Shown here: piece after piece, positions 38,584 to 47,481 of the stretch
How the letters are laid out: every line of letters starts with the position of its first letter
How positions within the stretch are numbered: position 1 is the first letter of the stretch
From: Sulfuricella denitrificans skB26
GTDB taxonomy: Bacteria; Pseudomonadota; Gammaproteobacteria; Burkholderiales; Sulfuricellaceae
DNA length: 64,000 nt
NCBI RefSeq assembly: GCF_000297055.2
Contig: NC_022357.1
Span: 1,488,001 to 1,552,000, forward strand
Direction: 5' to 3'
The notes under the pieces: model-generated
The model's database searches: none
Told to the model about the DNA's origin: nothing
The model's input: the letters and a program-made list of their open reading frames with translations, nothing else
Program-made: the position numbers and the translations under genes

Positions 38584-38599
38584 TTTCCTTCAGATGTTG
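38564..38599. terminator. 16-bp perfect hairpin enclosing the rhlE stop codon
   Basis: CAACATCTGAAGGAAA (38564-38579) pairs perfectly with TTTCCTTCAGATGTTG (38584-38599); the 4-base loop CTAA contains the stop TAA (38581-38583). No T-run follows on the plus strand, so it may be a stabilising or rho-assisted 3' end rather than a classic terminator. Confidence 0.6.
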
Positions 38600-38637
38600 A
38601 TTCGAGCCCGGTTCTAGTTTATCCTTCCCGGCTCTTC

Positions 38638-38727
38638 GGAGAGGTGGATGAGTGGTTTAAGTCGCACGCCTGGAAAGCGTGTTTAGGTTAATGCCTAACG
38701 CGGGTTCGAATCCCGCCCTCTCCGCCA
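38638..38727 (+). tRNA. tRNA-Ser (anticodon GGA)
   Basis: Acceptor stem GGAGAGG (38638-38644) pairs with CCTCTCC (38717-38723), followed by discriminator G and encoded CCA. The anticodon arm CACGC-CTGGAAA-GCGTG gives anticodon GGA. A long variable arm (GTTTAGGTTAATGCCTAAC region) and T-loop GGTTCGAATCC confirm a class II serine tRNA. Confidence 0.96.
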
Positions 38728-38734
38728 GATTTAT

Positions 38735-38830
38735 GGCGGGCCTCCCCGCATTGCAAGGTAGTGAACCTGGTCAGATCCGGAAGGAAGCAGCCACAGCTAT
38801 TTATTGCAAGTGCCGGGGGTTGGGCTCGCC
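38735..38830 (+). ncRNA. ffs: Signal recognition particle 4.5S RNA
   Basis: The conserved SRP core GGTCAGATCCGGAAGGAAGC (38769-38788) is present and is the Ffh-binding loop. The ends GGCGGGCC and GGCTCGCC pair to close a ~96-base rod. Boundaries are set from that pairing and may be off by a few bases. It lies between tRNA-Ser and dnaX, a common arrangement. Confidence 0.95.
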
Positions 38831-38887
38831 ACCCCTAAACTGCTTGGCGCTCTGCCTGGTGGGTCTTAATCTGTTACAATTTCCCCC

Positions 38888-40489
38888 ATGAGTTACCAAG
38901 TCCTGGCGCGGAAATGGCGCCCCAAAACTTTCACTGAGCTGGTGGGCCAAGAGCACGTTGTCAAGGCGCTGTCTAATGCCCTGGATCAGCAACGTCTGCA
39001 CCATGCCTATCTGCTTACGGGCACCCGAGGTGTTGGCAAAACCACGTTGGCAAGGATATTGGCTAAGGCGCTCAACTGCGAAACCGGTATGACCTCTTCA
39101 CCGTGTGGACTATGTTCTGCTTGCCGCGAAATAGACAGCGGGCGGTTTGTCGATCTGCTTGAACTGGACGCAGCTTCCAACACCGGTATCGACAATATGC
39201 GCGAGATATTGGACAACGCCCAGTACGCGCCAACTGCCGGCCGGTTCAAAGTTTATTTGATCGACGAAGTACACATGCTCTCCAAGGCAGCCTTCAATTC
39301 CATGCTGAAAACGCTGGAAGAACCGCCTGAACATGTTAAGTTCATACTCGCCACCACCGATCCGCAGAAAATTCCTGTCACGGTGCTGTCACGCTGCCTG
39401 CAATTCAATCTCAAGCAAATGCCTCCCCTGTTGATTGTCGGCCATTTGCAAAGCGTCATGACGAAGGAAAACATCTCCTTCGAGCTGCCTGCGTTGCAAC
39501 TTCTGGCACGCGCCGCTCAGGGCAGTATGCGCGACGCACTGTCTCTTCTCGATCAAGCCATCGCCTACAGCGGTGGCATGGTGGGGGAGACTCAGGTACG
39601 CGATATGCTGGGTTCTATCGACCAGACCTATCTGTTTGAAATTCTCGGTGCCTTGGCTGCCAAGGACGGTCCGTCACTGATTGCTGCGGCCGAACGGATG
39701 GAAGAACGCAGTCTGTCGTTCGAAGCTGCTTTGCAGGACTTGGGCGCGCTGCTGCACAAGGTTGCCCTGGCGCAGACCATTCCGGAAGCACTCGGCGAGG
39801 ACCTGCCGGAACGGGCGAAACTGCTTGAATTGGCGCAGCTTTTCGGTGCTGATGAGGTGCAGTTGTGTTACCAGATCGCTCTGCATGGCCGACGTGACTT
39901 GAGTCTGGCGCCGGATGAATTTGCCGGTTTCAGCATGACTTTGCTGCGGATGCTAGCTTTTACCTTGGAGGAAGCGCCCCAGCCTGCGGTTCGACGCGAA
40001 ATGCCGCGCTCGACTCCTCCTGCGAAGGCTGTTGTGAGTGAAGAGGAGCGCCCGGCTGAAACACCTGCTCCCGCTGCCAAGTCAATTACTCCCCTGAAAA
40101 ACAATTCCTCTTTTTCCGGCGACTGGCACGGCCTTGTGAACCAACTCAAGCTGGGCGGTATGGCCAAGATGCTAGCTCAGCACTGCGAGCTTAAATCATT
40201 TGAGAACGGCCTGATGGAACTATGTGTGCCACAGGAACACCGCCACCTGATGGATAAGCCTTACCAGGACAAACTCAGGGCAGCCGTGACCGAGCACTTT
40301 GCCGAACCAGTCAGGCTCAGCATTACCGAGGGTAGCGTAACCGGCGACACCCCTGCCCAGATCGAAAGTCGTGAGAAACAGGAAAAACAGTCACTGGCAG
40401 TGGCGGCGATCGAGCAGGATCCGTTCGTGCGTACGCTGGTTGAAAATTTTGACGCAAAGGTCATTGAATCCTCGGTTAAACCTCTATGA
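38888..40489 (+). CDS. dnaX: DNA polymerase III subunits gamma/tau
   Basis: AAA+ clamp-loader ATPase. Walker A GTRGVGKTTLARI (about residues 42-54), zinc-finger cysteines (CETGMTSSPCGLCSAC), DEVHMLSKAAFNSMLK (Walker B) and SRC sensor motif are visible. At 533 aa it is shorter than E. coli tau (643) but has a C-terminal domain after a Pro/Ala linker (about 365-400), so it is probably the full tau-like form. I saw no A-rich slippery heptamer for making gamma. It begins the dnaX-ybaB-recR operon. Confidence 0.94.
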   Translation: MSYQVLARKWRPKTFTELVGQEHVVKALSNALDQQRLHHAYLLTGTRGVGKTTLARILAKALNCETGMTSSPCGLCSACREIDSGRFVDLLELDAASNTGIDNMREILDNAQYAPTAGRFKVYLIDEVHMLSKAAFNSMLKTLEEPPEHVKFILATTDPQKIPVTVLSRCLQFNLKQMPPLLIVGHLQSVMTKENISFELPALQLLARAAQGSMRDALSLLDQAIAYSGGMVGETQVRDMLGSIDQTYLFEILGALAAKDGPSLIAAAERMEERSLSFEAALQDLGALLHKVALAQTIPEALGEDLPERAKLLELAQLFGADEVQLCYQIALHGRRDLSLAPDEFAGFSMTLLRMLAFTLEEAPQPAVRREMPRSTPPAKAVVSEEERPAETPAPAAKSITPLKNNSSFSGDWHGLVNQLKLGGMAKMLAQHCELKSFENGLMELCVPQEHRHLMDKPYQDKLRAAVTEHFAEPVRLSITEGSVTGDTPAQIESREKQEKQSLAVAAIEQDPFVRTLVENFDAKVIESSVKPL

Positions 40490-40505
40490 GTGACAGGAGA
40501 GCAAG

Positions 40506-40832
40506 ATGTTGAAAGGCGGATTGGGCAATATCATGAAACAGGCTCAGCAAATGCAGGAAAACATGCAGAAAATGCAGGAAAAACTGGCCTCGGTTGAAGT
40601 TGAAGGCCAAGCTGGCGCCGGCTTGGTCAAAGTGGTGATGACCTGCCGCCACGATGTTAAGCGGGTGAGTATCGATGACAGCTTGATGGGTGAGGACAAA
40701 GAAATGCTGGAAGACCTGCTGGCTGCCGCGGTGAATGACGCAGTGCGACGTGTGGAAACCATCACCCAGGAAAAAATGAGCGGCTTTACCTCTGGACTGG
40801 GCCTTCCTCCGGGAATGAAACTGCCATTCTAA
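40506..40832 (+). CDS. YbaB/EbfC nucleoid-associated protein
   Basis: Small DNA-binding protein of 108 aa. The Gln/Met-rich N-terminal helix ([19 protein letters not shown], residues about 11-29) and the later [12 protein letters not shown] tail are family marks. It sits between dnaX and recR, its conserved location. AGGAG precedes the ATG. It ends 1 base before recR. Confidence 0.95.
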   Translation: MLKGGLGNIMKQAQQMQENMQKMQEKLASVEVEGQAGAGLVKVVMTCRHDVKRVSIDDSLMGEDKEMLEDLLAAAVNDAVRRVETITQEKMSGFTSGLGLPPGMKLPF

Positions 40833-40833
40833 A

Positions 40834-41430
40834 GTGAAAGCGCCGTCCAGCCTCGAAAATCTGATCGAAGCCCTGCGTTGCCTGCCTGGAGTCGGGCCTA
40901 AATCCGCCCAGCGGATGGCATACCATCTATTGCAGCGCGACCAGAAAGGCGCAACAAAACTGGCTGGTGCGCTGACTCATGCTCTCGACACCATCCGCCA
41001 CTGCCGGCGGTGCAACAGTTTTACCGAGGAAGAAATCTGCTCTCTCTGCCGATCTGAGCGGCGTGAAGCCTCCCTGCTATGCGTGGTAGAAACGCCCGCC
41101 GACTTGATGATGATGGAGCAGACCCAGAGCTACCATGGCCTGTATTTCGTGTTGATGGGCCGGCTCAGTCCGCTCGACGGCATCGGTCCGAAAGAGATTC
41201 ATCTCGACCGTTTGATCCAGCGCGCCACCGATGGGGCGGTGAATGAAGTGATCCTGGCAACCAATTTCACCGTTGAGGGAGAGGCTACAGCACATTATAT
41301 CGGCGAAATTTTGCGCTCTCGCGGTGTTAAAGCCAGTCGCATAGCGCGCGGCTTACCGGTCGGCGGCGAACTTGAGCACGTGGATAGCGGCACCCTGGCA
41401 CAAGCCATCCTGGAGCGCCGCGAAGTTTGA
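40834..41430 (+). CDS. recR: Recombination protein RecR
   Basis: Acts with RecF and RecO in loading RecA at gaps. Helix-hairpin-helix near [17 protein letters not shown] (about residues 16-32), a zinc finger (CRRCNSF...CSLC, about 54-70) and a Toprim domain from VVETPADL are present. The 198-aa length is exact. The start is GTG. It is the last gene of dnaX-ybaB-recR; the next gene, an ABC permease, starts 31 bases later. Confidence 0.95.
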   Translation: MKAPSSLENLIEALRCLPGVGPKSAQRMAYHLLQRDQKGATKLAGALTHALDTIRHCRRCNSFTEEEICSLCRSERREASLLCVVETPADLMMMEQTQSYHGLYFVLMGRLSPLDGIGPKEIHLDRLIQRATDGAVNEVILATNFTVEGEATAHYIGEILRSRGVKASRIARGLPVGGELEHVDSGTLAQAILERREV

Positions 41431-41460
41431 CAACCTGTGGTTGTTTTGTAAGGTCTTTCC

Positions 41461-42597
41461 ATGAGCGCCTCCACTCTCCTACCGAAAGCTGAAGCAAACC
41501 TCGAAATAACGCACGAGGCTGTGATTATGTGCTGCTCTGGGGCATGGATACTGCAAGGCATCCCGCTGCTGGAGCGGTATATCGCGCAACTTGTCTGGCC
41601 TGTATCTGGCACTGTAATTTTTGACTGCACAGCCGTTACCTCCCTGGATAGCGCGGGTGCATGGCTGATTTTCCGCACAGTGCGGCAGCTTGAACGGATG
41701 GGGCTTATCGTTACAACCCAGGGGTTGCGTCCGGATCATCAAGCACTATTGCAGCTGATTCAATCTCACGCATCCGGGGAACGCGCGACTGGCTTGCCAA
41801 ACCACGGTTTTTTGAATCAGCTCGGCCGCAATGTTTGGAGCCACCTCGACGAATTCAAAGGACTTATTGCCTTTCTGGGTGAAATCTCCATTGCCATGCT
41901 GCGCTCTCTGGCACACCCATCACTCATCCGTTGGCGAGCTATCCTGTACAACCTGCAGATCGCGGGATTCAATGCTCTGCCCATCGTCGGGTTACTGGCC
42001 TTCCTGATAGGGGTGGTCGTCGCCTACCAGGGTTCGATACAACTGGTACGCTACGGCGCCAATATTTTTGTGGCCGACCTGGTAGGACTTTCCATTTTGC
42101 GTGAAATGGCTCCACTGCTGACTGCCATCATCGTCGCCGGACGCTCCGGATCAGCTTACGCGGCACAGATCGGCACCATGAAAGTCACTGAGGAAATCGA
42201 CGCCCTGCACACCATCGGTGTCTCACCCATGGAACTGCTGGTGCTGCCCAAAATGCTGGCGCTGTTGGTGGCGCTACCATTGCTTACGGTATATGCGGAC
42301 ATCCTTGGCGTGCTGGGTGGAATGATCGTGGGCCAAACACAACTCAATGTCAGTTTTGCCGATTTTCTTGATCGCTTCGATGATGCTGTCAAAATGAGTT
42401 CTTTTCTGGTTGGCCTTGGCAAGGCCCCTGTTTTTGCCGCGATTATCGTACTGGTAGGCTGTTTTCAAGGCTTCCGGGTAAGCGGCAGCGCCGACAGCGT
42501 GGGTCGCCAGACCACTGTCAGCGTGGTCCAGGCTATTTTTCTGGTGATTGTTTTCGATGCCTTGTTTTCAGTGATCCTCAGCTGGCTGAATATATGA
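41461..42597 (+). CDS. MlaE-type permease with N-terminal STAS domain
   Basis: Inner-membrane permease of an MCE/Mla-type lipid ABC transporter. Residues about 15-115 form an STAS-like domain (FDCTAVTSLDSAGAWLIF resembles the MlaB core), and residues 130-378 are the MlaE domain with about five membrane helices (GFNALPIVGLLAFLIGVVVAYQ; EEIDALHTIGVSPMELLVLP). So MlaB and MlaE functions appear fused. It overlaps the ATPase gene by 4 bases. It is the first gene of a four-gene set that lacks a separate MlaC periplasmic carrier. Confidence 0.9.
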   Translation: MSASTLLPKAEANLEITHEAVIMCCSGAWILQGIPLLERYIAQLVWPVSGTVIFDCTAVTSLDSAGAWLIFRTVRQLERMGLIVTTQGLRPDHQALLQLIQSHASGERATGLPNHGFLNQLGRNVWSHLDEFKGLIAFLGEISIAMLRSLAHPSLIRWRAILYNLQIAGFNALPIVGLLAFLIGVVVAYQGSIQLVRYGANIFVADLVGLSILREMAPLLTAIIVAGRSGSAYAAQIGTMKVTEEIDALHTIGVSPMELLVLPKMLALLVALPLLTVYADILGVLGGMIVGQTQLNVSFADFLDRFDDAVKMSSFLVGLGKAPVFAAIIVLVGCFQGFRVSGSADSVGRQTTVSVVQAIFLVIVFDALFSVILSWLNI

Positions 42598-43379
42598 GTG
42601 GTGCTAACGAGCCAATTATTGAAATTTGCCACCTTCACACCCGCTTTGGCAATGCGGTGGTGCATGAGGATGTGAACCTCATCGTTCAACGCGGTGAAAT
42701 TTTTGCACTGGCTGGCAGCAGCGGTTGTGGAAAGTCCACCCTGTTACGCGAAATAATTCAGCTCCAGCAGCCTGAATCCGGCTCGATCAAGGTGTTTGGA
42801 TGTGAAGTACAGGGCATGGGCGGCGATCAGGCCACGATCATGCGACGCCGCCTGGGCGTCATGTTCGAGCGCGGCGCACTGTTCAGCGCACTCACGGTAG
42901 CGGAAAATGTCGGTATGCCGCTGCGTGAACACACCGATCTGAGCAGTGCATTGATCGACGAGATCGCTGCCATCAAGATTGCTCTGGTGGGGCTGCCGGA
43001 AAGTGCCGGGTCCAAATTCCCTGCCGAGCTTTCCGGCGGTATGCGCAAGCGGGCGGCTCTGGCGCGTGCCATCGCACTCGACCCGGAACTGCTGATCCTA
43101 GACGAGCCCACTGCCGGACTCGACCCGTTGAGTGCCAGCAGCCTTGACGAATTGGTGCGGCACTTGAAAGAATTGCTTGGACTGACCATCCTGATGATCA
43201 CCCATGACCTCGATCTGTTATGGGGTGTAGCGGACCGGGTTGCGATTCTGGGCGAGGGGCGCGTGCTGGGGGAGGGCACCATGAAGGATCTATCCAAATC
43301 GGATCACCCCATGGTGCGTGAATATTTTTATGGACCGCGTGGGCGTGCGGCTTGGGAGCAAACGTGGAATCGAAAGTAA
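42594..43379 (+). CDS. MlaF-type ABC transporter ATPase
   Basis: ATPase of the MCE transporter. Walker A GSSGCGKST (about residues 40-48), ABC signature LSGGMRKRAALARAIALDPE and Walker B LLILDEPTAGLDP are visible, then the switch His in MITHDLDL. LSGGMRKR is typical of Mla/lipid importers. The 261-aa length is normal. It overlaps the permease gene by 4 bases and the MCE gene by 16 bases. Confidence 0.92.
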   Translation: MSGANEPIIEICHLHTRFGNAVVHEDVNLIVQRGEIFALAGSSGCGKSTLLREIIQLQQPESGSIKVFGCEVQGMGGDQATIMRRRLGVMFERGALFSALTVAENVGMPLREHTDLSSALIDEIAAIKIALVGLPESAGSKFPAELSGGMRKRAALARAIALDPELLILDEPTAGLDPLSASSLDELVRHLKELLGLTILMITHDLDLLWGVADRVAILGEGRVLGEGTMKDLSKSDHPMVREYFYGPRGRAAWEQTWNRK

Positions 43380-44245
43380 ATTTCACTATCGTCGGACTGT
43401 TTACCTTGACGCTGGTCGCAGCGCTGATTGCCATTCTCCTCTGGCTCGGAACCGGTGGCCGATACTACAAACTTTACGATACCTATTACGCTTACATGAA
43501 CGAATCGGTTTCAGGGCTGAATTTGAATGCACCCATCAAATATCGCGGCGTTGAAGTTGGCAATGTCCGCGACATCACACTGGATCCCTCCAACTCCGAA
43601 AGGGTACGACTACTTCTCAAAATTGAGCGCGGCACGCCGGTCAAGGAGGATTCAGTGGCGCTACTCCGCACTCAGGGGTTGACTGGTATCGCCTATGTCG
43701 AGCTTGCTGGTGGCAGCCTGCGATCCCCATTATTGAAGGCAAAGCACGATGAGGAATATCCGGAGATTCACACTGGACCATCGCTGATGACGCGCATGGA
43801 TACCGCGCTGAGCACCCTGCTGGCGAACGTTAGCCGTGTTTCTGACAACATTAATGCAGTACTTGACGAAGACAACCGCCGCGCTTTCAAGCATAGCCTC
43901 GCACAAATCGATACGGTAACGCGCGCGCTGGCGGCCCGTCCAGAGGCCATTGAAGCTAGCGTGAGCAATGCCGCCAAAACACTGGAACACAGCGCTCGAG
44001 CCAGTGCCGAGCTGAGCAGTCTGATCGAACGAGCAGGGCGTAGCGCCGAAGCGGTCGAGCGACTGGCCAATGAGACCTCCCGCACTGCAGCTGCAGTGCC
44101 CGGCACGCTGCAGAGTATACAGTTACTGATGGTCGACCTGAGAGAGCTGAGCGCTTCTCTGCGCCGTGTCAGTGACCAACTGGAACGCAGCCCTAACGCA
44201 CTTTTGTTTGGCAAGCCTCAGCCTGAGCCAGGGCCAGGCGAATAG
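43364..44245 (+). CDS. MCE-domain lipid transport protein
   Basis: Single-pass periplasmic protein: membrane helix at about residues 8-30, MCE domain about 38-120 (SVSGLNLNAPIKYRGVEVG, then VALLRTQGLTGIAYVEL), and a long helical C-terminus (about 140-285) that may form a tube or coiled coil. I chose GTG 43364, with GGGAG 6 bases upstream. At 293 aa it is longer than MlaD (~180) and nearer to other single-MCE proteins. It works with the upstream ATPase and permease and the downstream lipoprotein. Confidence 0.9.
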   Translation: MESKVNFTIVGLFTLTLVAALIAILLWLGTGGRYYKLYDTYYAYMNESVSGLNLNAPIKYRGVEVGNVRDITLDPSNSERVRLLLKIERGTPVKEDSVALLRTQGLTGIAYVELAGGSLRSPLLKAKHDEEYPEIHTGPSLMTRMDTALSTLLANVSRVSDNINAVLDEDNRRAFKHSLAQIDTVTRALAARPEAIEASVSNAAKTLEHSARASAELSSLIERAGRSAEAVERLANETSRTAAAVPGTLQSIQLLMVDLRELSASLRRVSDQLERSPNALLFGKPQPEPGPGE

Positions 44246-44259
44246 AGGAGGGCAGATAA

Positions 44260-44907
44260 TTGAAACAATTTCTCGAAAAAAAATGGGATGTCAAAATCAC
44301 CGCAGCGCTGCTCACCCTTGCGCTGACAGGTTGTTCCGCCCTGCGCCCGATCGAAGCAGAATCGGTGCACACCTACCTGCTGGAAGCGCAAATTGACCCT
44401 AAAGAACAGGTTAAACTCATTCCCCTCGTATTGATCGTCAGTTCACCGCGCGCTGTACCTGGTTACGATGCCGTGCATATGGCTTTTATACGCCAGCCCC
44501 ATATGCTCGAATATTTTGCCAAAAATCGCTGGGCAGAAGCGCCTGCAAAGATGCTGGGCCCACTTCTGGTGCGCGCGTTGGAACTGCGAACAGGCTTCAA
44601 AGCGGTAGCGTCCTCTGACGGTATGGTGAAGGGTGACGTGCGTCTGGATACCGAAATCACCTTGCTGCAACAAGAATTTATTACCTTACCCAGTCGCCTG
44701 CACATGAAGCTGCGCGTCCAGTTGGTTGAGCAGTCGAATTACCGTGTATTGGCAACCCAGGTATTCGATGCGGTTGAAACTGCGCCTACCAATGACCCTT
44801 ACGGAGGGGTCATCGCTGCCAATCTGATGTTGCCAAAGTTGCTCGGTCAGATTGCCGATTTCGCGGTCAAGAATGGCGTTTCCTTCTCGGAATACAGAAA
44901 ACAATGA
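44260..44907 (+). CDS. ABC-type transport auxiliary lipoprotein (PqiC/YmbA-like)
   Basis: Predicted outer-membrane lipoprotein of 215 aa. The lipobox LALTGC places the lipidated Cys at residue 25, after a hydrophobic stretch. Family features are the HTYLLEAQ opening and the RQPHMLEYFAKNRWAEAPAKML segment, where other family members have similar Y...W/RW sequences. The start is TTG with GGAGGG about 7 bases upstream. As PqiC does for PqiB, it probably docks the MCE protein at the outer membrane. Confidence 0.85.
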   Translation: MKQFLEKKWDVKITAALLTLALTGCSALRPIEAESVHTYLLEAQIDPKEQVKLIPLVLIVSSPRAVPGYDAVHMAFIRQPHMLEYFAKNRWAEAPAKMLGPLLVRALELRTGFKAVASSDGMVKGDVRLDTEITLLQQEFITLPSRLHMKLRVQLVEQSNYRVLATQVFDAVETAPTNDPYGGVIAANLMLPKLLGQIADFAVKNGVSFSEYRKQ

Positions 44908-45024
44908 GAAGATGTCAATTGAATGCACTTTATACATGTCATGATCACATGATAGTGTGCGAAAATAAAAGAAATCAAAAAAAACAAGAACAGATATCCC
45001 TTCGTGGCCACTAAGGAAAAAATA

Positions 45025-45726
45025 ATGCCACTAGCAGATCGACATCAGATATCTACTGCGCCCAGAAAAAAAAGCAATGTACTGATTGTTGATGACCATC
45101 CTATTGTGCGGCAGGGCATCGCTCAACTCATTAATCGCGAAGACGACATGCGAGTCTGCTGCGAGGCGGGAGATGCGGATCAGGCCCTGGAAGAAATAGC
45201 TAAATGCGACAGTTGTTGCAATACTGACATCGCACTTGTCGACATGTCGTTGCCGGGCATATCTGGTCTCGAGCTAGTCAAAACCCTGCGATCACGTTTC
45301 CCGGAAATACAGATTCTGGTAATTTCCACTCATGATGAATCTCTCTATGCTGAAAGAGCGTTAAGGGCCGGCGCAAAAGGCTACATAATGAAGCAGGAAG
45401 CCACAGCAAAAGTCTTGATTGCAATCAGGCATATATTGAGTGGTGAAGTTTACCTTAGTGAGAAAATGCGTTCGAAAATACTGCAGCGGATCATTGATAA
45501 CAGGTTCGAAACCCCATCGTCCCCAGTCTCTCACCTAAGCGACAAGGAAATTGATGTTCTGCGGCTCATCGGGAAGGGTCTCAGGACCAGTGAAATTGCT
45601 GCGGAGCTAAGTCGCAGTGTGAAAACCGTCGAAGCGCATCGCGCCAATCTCAAGGAAAAATTGGGGCTAAAAAATGCTACGGAACTGGTCAGGTTTGCAG
45701 TGCAATGGGTTGAGAGCGAATCGTGA
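45025..45726 (+). CDS. LuxR/NarL-type response regulator
   Basis: Two-domain regulator: REC (about residues 17-135) with acidic pocket IVDDH, phospho-acceptor Asp73 in LVDMSLPG and switch Lys in IMKQEA; then a LuxR HTH (about 165-230, LSDKEIDVLRLIGKGLRTSEIA, KTVEAHRANLKEKL). ATG 45025 has AAGGA 7 bases upstream; GTG 45004 is possible. No histidine kinase is adjacent, so it is an orphan here. The next plus-strand genes encode a CBS protein and an HPP membrane protein. Confidence 0.9.
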   Translation: MPLADRHQISTAPRKKSNVLIVDDHPIVRQGIAQLINREDDMRVCCEAGDADQALEEIAKCDSCCNTDIALVDMSLPGISGLELVKTLRSRFPEIQILVISTHDESLYAERALRAGAKGYIMKQEATAKVLIAIRHILSGEVYLSEKMRSKILQRIIDNRFETPSSPVSHLSDKEIDVLRLIGKGLRTSEIAAELSRSVKTVEAHRANLKEKLGLKNATELVRFAVQWVESES

Positions 45727-45922
45727 GTTGATAATGTGGCTTCCTTGAAATTTCGCTAACAATCATTAAAATATATAAGCCTCTTAAGAATTATCTGGCT
45801 GAACTTTCAAAGTTTATTTTATTAAATATAAATATATACAGTTTATTACACTTATAACCTAATGCCCTATCTTAAGATGGATATCGAAATTATGGCAATT
45901 TCATTACTGTTGGTTTCCCTCC

Positions 45923-46552
45923 ATGCAAGAATCTTCTAACGACACTTCCAACGCTGATTCTGTTGGCGATGAGATGCCGGAGTTGGAATTGACCGACGCA
46001 GACATTCTGGATGCGATGCGGCACATTCCCGGCTACCTCGACATCACTACGGAAGATTTTCGGACGATTTATCACCTAGCGCATCGCCATGCGTTGGGGC
46101 GTCTTTTGGGCAATTTCAAGGCAGGAAATCTGATGCGTGCGGGGATTGAACCGCTACTTGCCGACAGTCCCCTTGACGAAGCGGCGAAGGCTCTCGTTCG
46201 ATCCGGCTACAAGGCACTTCCCGTAGTTGATAAAAAAGGCTGCGTGATAGGAATGCTTACTGAAACCGACTTCTTACGGCGGCTAAAAGTCGATACTTTC
46301 CTGGAGTTGCTGCTGAGCATGCTGGATAATGCATTCGAATTAAAGCATCGTTGTCATGAGACACCCGTGAGTTCAGCAATGACCGCCCCCGCCATAACGG
46401 TAACCCGTGATGCCGGCTTTGGGGAAGTTATAGGTGCGTTCCACAAACATAATGGTCGCAGCCTACCCGTCGTGGAAAGCGATGGACGGCTGCTTGGCTT
46501 GCTGCTACGCAAAGACTTTTTTACTGCCTATAATCTGGAAAATATTCGATGA
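45923..46552 (+). CDS. CBS-domain pair protein
   Basis: A 209-aa soluble protein with two CBS motifs, about residues 72-125 (VRSGYKALPVVDKKGCVIGM) and 150-205 (KHNGRSLPVVESDGRLLGLL), which usually bind adenine nucleotides. An acidic ~35-residue N-terminal segment precedes them. The start overlaps nothing upstream; its stop overlaps the HPP gene by 4 bases. In other bacteria HPP and CBS domains occur fused in one protein, so the two products probably form a unit. The ligand is unknown. Confidence 0.87.
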   Translation: MQESSNDTSNADSVGDEMPELELTDADILDAMRHIPGYLDITTEDFRTIYHLAHRHALGRLLGNFKAGNLMRAGIEPLLADSPLDEAAKALVRSGYKALPVVDKKGCVIGMLTETDFLRRLKVDTFLELLLSMLDNAFELKHRCHETPVSSAMTAPAITVTRDAGFGEVIGAFHKHNGRSLPVVESDGRLLGLLLRKDFFTAYNLENIR

Positions 46553-47097
46553 AAATTCCTGAATATTTCCGTAAGATGCGTGGCACCACACGGGGCAGCC
46601 CACCGCGGGTAAGCAACACCGAAATTGTATGGTCCTGGACCGGTGCATTCCTGGGCATTGCGCTAGTGGCTTGGGTGGATCAGCTTTTTTTCAAAGGTAT
46701 TGATCTATCTCTGATGATTGGTTCTTTTGGCGCATCTGCCGTACTCGTTTACGGCGCGGTGCGCAGTCCTTTGGCCCAACCGCGCAATTTGGTGGGCGGA
46801 CACGTCATATCGGCAATCGTTGGCGTCATCTGCTGGAAACTGCTTCATTCGTACCCATGGCTAGCGGAAGCGATGGCGGTTGCTACCGCGATAGCCCTCA
46901 TGCACGCTACCCGGACACTGCATCCACCTGGCGGTGCCACGGCTTTAATCGCAGTAATAGGTTCCAAAGAGATTCATGATTTGGGGTTTTTGTACGTATT
47001 GATACCCGCCACTGTAGGCCCCCTGATTCTACTGATGGTAGCAATCCTGGTAAATAATATTCCGAATTCAAGGCGTTATCCGGAAATCTGGTTTTGA
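46549..47097 (+). CDS. HPP family integral membrane protein
   Basis: A 182-aa protein with about four or five membrane helices and the defining motif HPPGGATALIAVIG (about residues 124-137); other conserved stretches are GSFGASAVLVYGA and PLAQPRNLVGGH. HPP members in chloroplasts have been linked to nitrite transport, but the bacterial role is not established. It overlaps the CBS gene by 4 bases (ATGA). Confidence 0.9.
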   Translation: MKIPEYFRKMRGTTRGSPPRVSNTEIVWSWTGAFLGIALVAWVDQLFFKGIDLSLMIGSFGASAVLVYGAVRSPLAQPRNLVGGHVISAIVGVICWKLLHSYPWLAEAMAVATAIALMHATRTLHPPGGATALIAVIGSKEIHDLGFLYVLIPATVGPLILLMVAILVNNIPNSRRYPEIWF

Positions 47098-47481
47098 TAC
47101 ATTAGGGTGGCGCTGATTAGTGTAATCGCGAGAAGGCAGGCGAAGAGGCCAATTGTATTACGGTGCGCCATTCGATTAGATTCGGATGTGCGAATAACAC
47201 TAAAACAATAACGCCGCTTGAAGCGGCGTTATGTGTCGGCTTAAGGGATGCCGATTAGGTCAGTAATCGAATACTGACTAGGGTAGCAACTACAGACAAT
47301 TAATCGTTGAAGTGTCGATAGGCATCTCCTGTTTACAGAACCCGTGATTACTCGAGAACCACACTTATTTTATACGCTTTATTTCCGGAAAATTCAACTC
47401 AAAATATTCTGGCAACCTTCAAATCTCAAGCGTCCAGTTCGTGCTTCGTGCGTGTCAGGGGAATACCCTATCTCTGGAACC
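47098..47481. other. Gene-poor gap with a hairpin
   Basis: 384 bases without a credible gene. The only structure is the hairpin at 47208-47232. A 64-codon minus-strand frame at 47394-47588 overlaps the next ORF and has no family support. Confidence 0.5.
47208..47232. terminator. Terminator-like hairpin
   Basis: ATAACGCCGC (47208-47217) pairs perfectly with GCGGCGTTAT (47223-47232) around loop TTGAA. It lies 111 bases after the HPP stop. There is no strong T-run on the plus strand; on the minus strand TTGTTTTAG follows. Confidence 0.55.

Noticed and set aside
38888-40489. Programmed frameshift in dnaX producing gamma
   Set aside because: No A-rich slippery heptamer with a downstream stop in the -1 frame was seen at the expected place.
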